Source: an uncultured Oscillibacter sp.
GTDB lineage: Bacteria; Bacillota; Clostridia; Oscillospirales; Oscillospiraceae
Assembly: GCA_905233795.1 (NCBI GenBank)
Contig: CAJOFP010000159.1
Coordinates: 1 to 7,714, forward strand
Direction: 5' to 3'
Length of the DNA: 7,714 nt
In this document: positions 6,496 through 7,714 of the stretch, piece by piece
How positions within the stretch are numbered: the first letter of the stretch is position 1
Layout of the letters: each line of letters starts with the position of its first letter
Notes under the pieces: model-generated
Databases searched by the model: none
Seen by the model: only the letters and a program-made list of their open reading frames with translations
Told to the model about the DNA's origin: nothing
Made by a program: the position numbers and the translations under genes

Positions 6496-6606
6496 ACTAT
6501 GTACTCCCCCTCCGTCAATTCGCGTCTTTTTACGCGCTTTTTATATATTTTTACCCGCGATTTTTCATCTTTCAATTTTATTATATTAATTTATTTAATT
6601 TTTTAT

Positions 6607-6915
6607 TTAATTTTTCATAGATACAATACGATTAATCCCGGCGGCGTCCAATACGCGCCGCGCCTGCGTCGGGATATTTTTCACCTGTATATTTCCGTCC
6701 AGTAAACTCATTTTCTGTCTGGAGCGCAAAATTAACGCGATTCCCGAACTGTCCATAAAAGTCACGCCGCCCAAATCCAGCGTCAAATTACGGGGCAGAG
6801 CCGTATCAATAATTTGATCAATCTTGCATAACGCGCCGCGTACCCCGTGGTGATCCGCTTCGCCGGACAACAGCAATGTCACGTTCCGGCCCGAAATTCT
6901 CTCCTGAATATCCAT
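6607..6915 (-). CDS. spoIIAA: Anti-sigma F factor antagonist SpoIIAA
   Basis: STAS-domain partner-switch protein that, when unphosphorylated, binds SpoIIAB and frees SigF. The 102 residues contain GEADHH (18-23), matching GELDHH of B. subtilis, the strand LTLDLGGVTFMDSSGIALIL (44-63), and the C-terminal RRVLDAAGINRIVSM helix. Ser56 in DSSG is the predicted phosphorylation site, equivalent to B. subtilis Ser58. It is somewhat shorter at the C-terminus than the 117-residue Bacillus protein. The frame is open further upstream to 7032, but the ATG at 6915 is preceded by AGGGGTGA at a 4-nt spacing and aligns with family N-termini, so the upstream hydrophobic stretch is spacer. It is the first gene of the operon. 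The spoIIA promoter in Bacillus uses SigH; I find no clear match to that consensus here. Confidence 0.93.
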   Translation of the reverse strand: MDIQERISGRNVTLLLSGEADHHGVRGALCKIDQIIDTALPRNLTLDLGGVTFMDSSGIALILRSRQKMSLLDGNIQVKNIPTQARRVLDAAGINRIVSMKN

Positions 6916-6966
6916 GATCTCACCCCTGTCCGCGAATTTTCCACGCCGATTTTTTGTCGGATTTTT

Positions 6967-6996
6967 TTGTGATAAAATATAAAAATAATATATAAT
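6967..6996 (+). promoter_or_regulatory. Sigma-A-type promoter of the Nudix gene
   Basis: TTGTGA (6967-6972), an 18-bp spacer and a perfect TATAAT (6991-6996). Transcription would begin near 7003, about 28 nt before the ATG, with GGAGG at 7021-7025. The region is A/T-rich, so chance matches are possible. Confidence 0.55.
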
Positions 6997-7030
6997 AAAA
7001 ATAAATATTATAAAAATTACGGAGGTTGTC

Positions 7031-7642
7031 ATGCCGGAACTGGAGCGACTGCGCGAAAGATTTAAAAACTATCAGCCGAAACAAACGGAAATACAGGGAG
7101 AATACGCCGTATTATGTCCGCTGACAGAAAAAAACGGGGAATTATATTTATTATTTGAAGTCCGTGCGGCGGGGATTCGACAGGCGGGAGAAGTCTGTTT
7201 CCCCGGCGGACGTATGGAATCCGGCGAAAGCGATATAAATTGCGCCTTGCGCGAAACTCAAGAAGAACTGTCAATCCCAAGACAGGAAATCGAGATTTTA
7301 GGCCGTATGGATTATTTATATCATCAACGCGGTTTTTTATTGCGTCCCATACTGGGAAAAATCAATCCGTCAGGGATTCAAAAAATCAAGCCGTCAATAT
7401 CCGAAGTCGCCGAGGTATTTTATACGCCTTTATCGTTTTTTCAGAATACAAAGCCGGAAATCTATCAATACAAATTAAATCCCGATCCCCCGGCGGGATT
7501 TCCTTATGATAAAATCGGCGTGTCGCCGTCGTATCCGTGGGCGTCGGGACGCGTGGAAGTTCCCGTATGGTATTGGGAAAATCACGCGATTTGGGGTCTT
7601 ACGGCGCGTATCACACGGGAATTAATAAAAAATATAAAATAA
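7031..7642 (+). CDS. Nudix hydrolase, probable CoA pyrophosphatase
   Basis: Predicted cytoplasmic Mn/Mg-dependent hydrolase splitting CoA or acyl-CoA into phosphopantetheine and 3',5'-ADP. The 203 residues carry the CoA-subfamily motif LLFEVRAAGIRQAGEVCFPGG (about 40-60), corresponding to LLTxR...R...G...FPGG, directly followed by the Nudix box from Gly60: GRMESGE, seven residues, then RETQEELSI (74-82), with Glu75, Glu78 and Glu79 as metal ligands. The usual Gly near the end of the box is Ser81 here and the hydrophobic residue after RE is Thr76; both are tolerated in the family. The C-terminal IWGLTARITREL helix is also typical of this subfamily. GGAGG 5 nt before the ATG confirms the start. 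It is divergent from spoIIAA with a 115-nt shared spacer and has no terminator before the window ends. CoA as substrate is inferred from the motif. Confidence 0.88.
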   Translation: MPELERLRERFKNYQPKQTEIQGEYAVLCPLTEKNGELYLLFEVRAAGIRQAGEVCFPGGRMESGESDINCALRETQEELSIPRQEIEILGRMDYLYHQRGFLLRPILGKINPSGIQKIKPSISEVAEVFYTPLSFFQNTKPEIYQYKLNPDPPAGFPYDKIGVSPSYPWASGRVEVPVWYWENHAIWGLTARITRELIKNIK

Positions 7643-7692
7643 TAAAAATAAAATAAAAATAAAAACGGAAACGCGTCCCCCCAACATCGAAA

Positions 7693-7705
7693 GGAGTAAA
7701 ACTCC
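7693..7705. repeat. Short perfect inverted repeat near the window end
   Basis: GGAGT (7693-7697), a 3-nt AAA loop, ACTCC (7701-7705). It has no T-run on the plus strand inside the window. It may belong to the leader of a downstream gene or be chance; the window stops 9 bases later. Confidence 0.35.
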
Positions 7706-7714
7706 AAAAGGGTA

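Noticed and set aside
6521..6542. CGCGT/ACGCG hairpin followed by C and Ts, a possible plus-strand terminator or spoIIA processing site
   Set aside because: The stem is 5 bp, no plus-strand gene precedes it, and there is no support for processing.
6916..6966. SigH-type promoter for the spoIIA operon
   Set aside because: Expected from Bacillus, but the nearest match (GTGGAAAATT on the minus strand) lacks a partner -35 and lies too close to the start codon.
6946..6968. CCGA/TCGG hairpin followed by seven Ts on the plus strand, resembling a terminator
   Set aside because: The stem is only 4 bp with a T-rich loop, and no plus-strand gene ends nearby.
6916..7032. N-terminal extension of SpoIIAA with a hydrophobic Ile/Phe-rich start
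   Set aside because: The residues come from A/T-rich spacer, the ATG at 6915 has its own ribosome binding site, and the family N-terminus aligns there.

Overview
The window reads as chromosomal DNA of an anaerobic, endospore-forming Bacillota (class Clostridia or close to it). The strongest evidence is an intact spoIIA operon (spoIIAA, spoIIAB, sigF), which occurs only in the spore-forming lineage. A type III glutamine synthetase of the clostridial sequence type fits with this. Coding DNA is rich in CpG-containing codons (GCG, CGC, CCG, TCG, GGC), while the spacers are almost pure A/T. I see no mobile element, CRISPR array, tRNA or rRNA.

Layout. At the left, two minus-strand genes deal with 2-oxoglutarate and ammonia: an NADP-type isocitrate dehydrogenase (22-1251) and glutamine synthetase III (1473-3503, with coding homology reaching upstream to about 3560). 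The dehydrogenase has its own promoter in the gap between them. A 323-base divergent region (3504-3826) holds the missing N-terminus of the synthetase and probable promoters in both directions. On the plus strand follow a small nitroreductase-fold protein (3827-4474) closed by a clear intrinsic terminator, then a DUF554 membrane protein (4630-5262, homology from about 4567). That gene converges with the spoIIA operon, which runs on the minus strand from spoIIAA (start 6915) through spoIIAB (6495) to sigF (5995, ending 5276). Divergent from spoIIAA is a Nudix hydrolase of the CoA-pyrophosphatase type (7031-7642) with a good promoter. The last 70 bases are an A-rich spacer with a small hairpin.

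How the genes work together. Isocitrate dehydrogenase makes 2-oxoglutarate and NADPH, and glutamine synthetase makes glutamine. These are the two ends of ammonia assimilation through GOGAT, so the pairing is sensible although they look separately transcribed. The spoIIA genes form the partner-switch that fires the first forespore sigma factor: SpoIIAB holds SigF inactive and phosphorylates SpoIIAA, and dephosphorylated SpoIIAA releases SigF. The nitroreductase, DUF554 and Nudix genes have no evident functional link to either group.

The most unusual points concern translation starts. The conserved N-terminus of the glutamine synthetase has no ATG, GTG or TTG in its own frame; the nearby ATGs lie one frame away, and a perfect A-AAA-AAC slippery heptamer in the loop of a 6-bp inverted repeat sits exactly where a -1 shift would join them. 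The DUF554 gene also lacks a conventional start at its family-supported N-terminus. No clear undescribed multi-gene system is visible; the rest is recognisable housekeeping and sporulation content.
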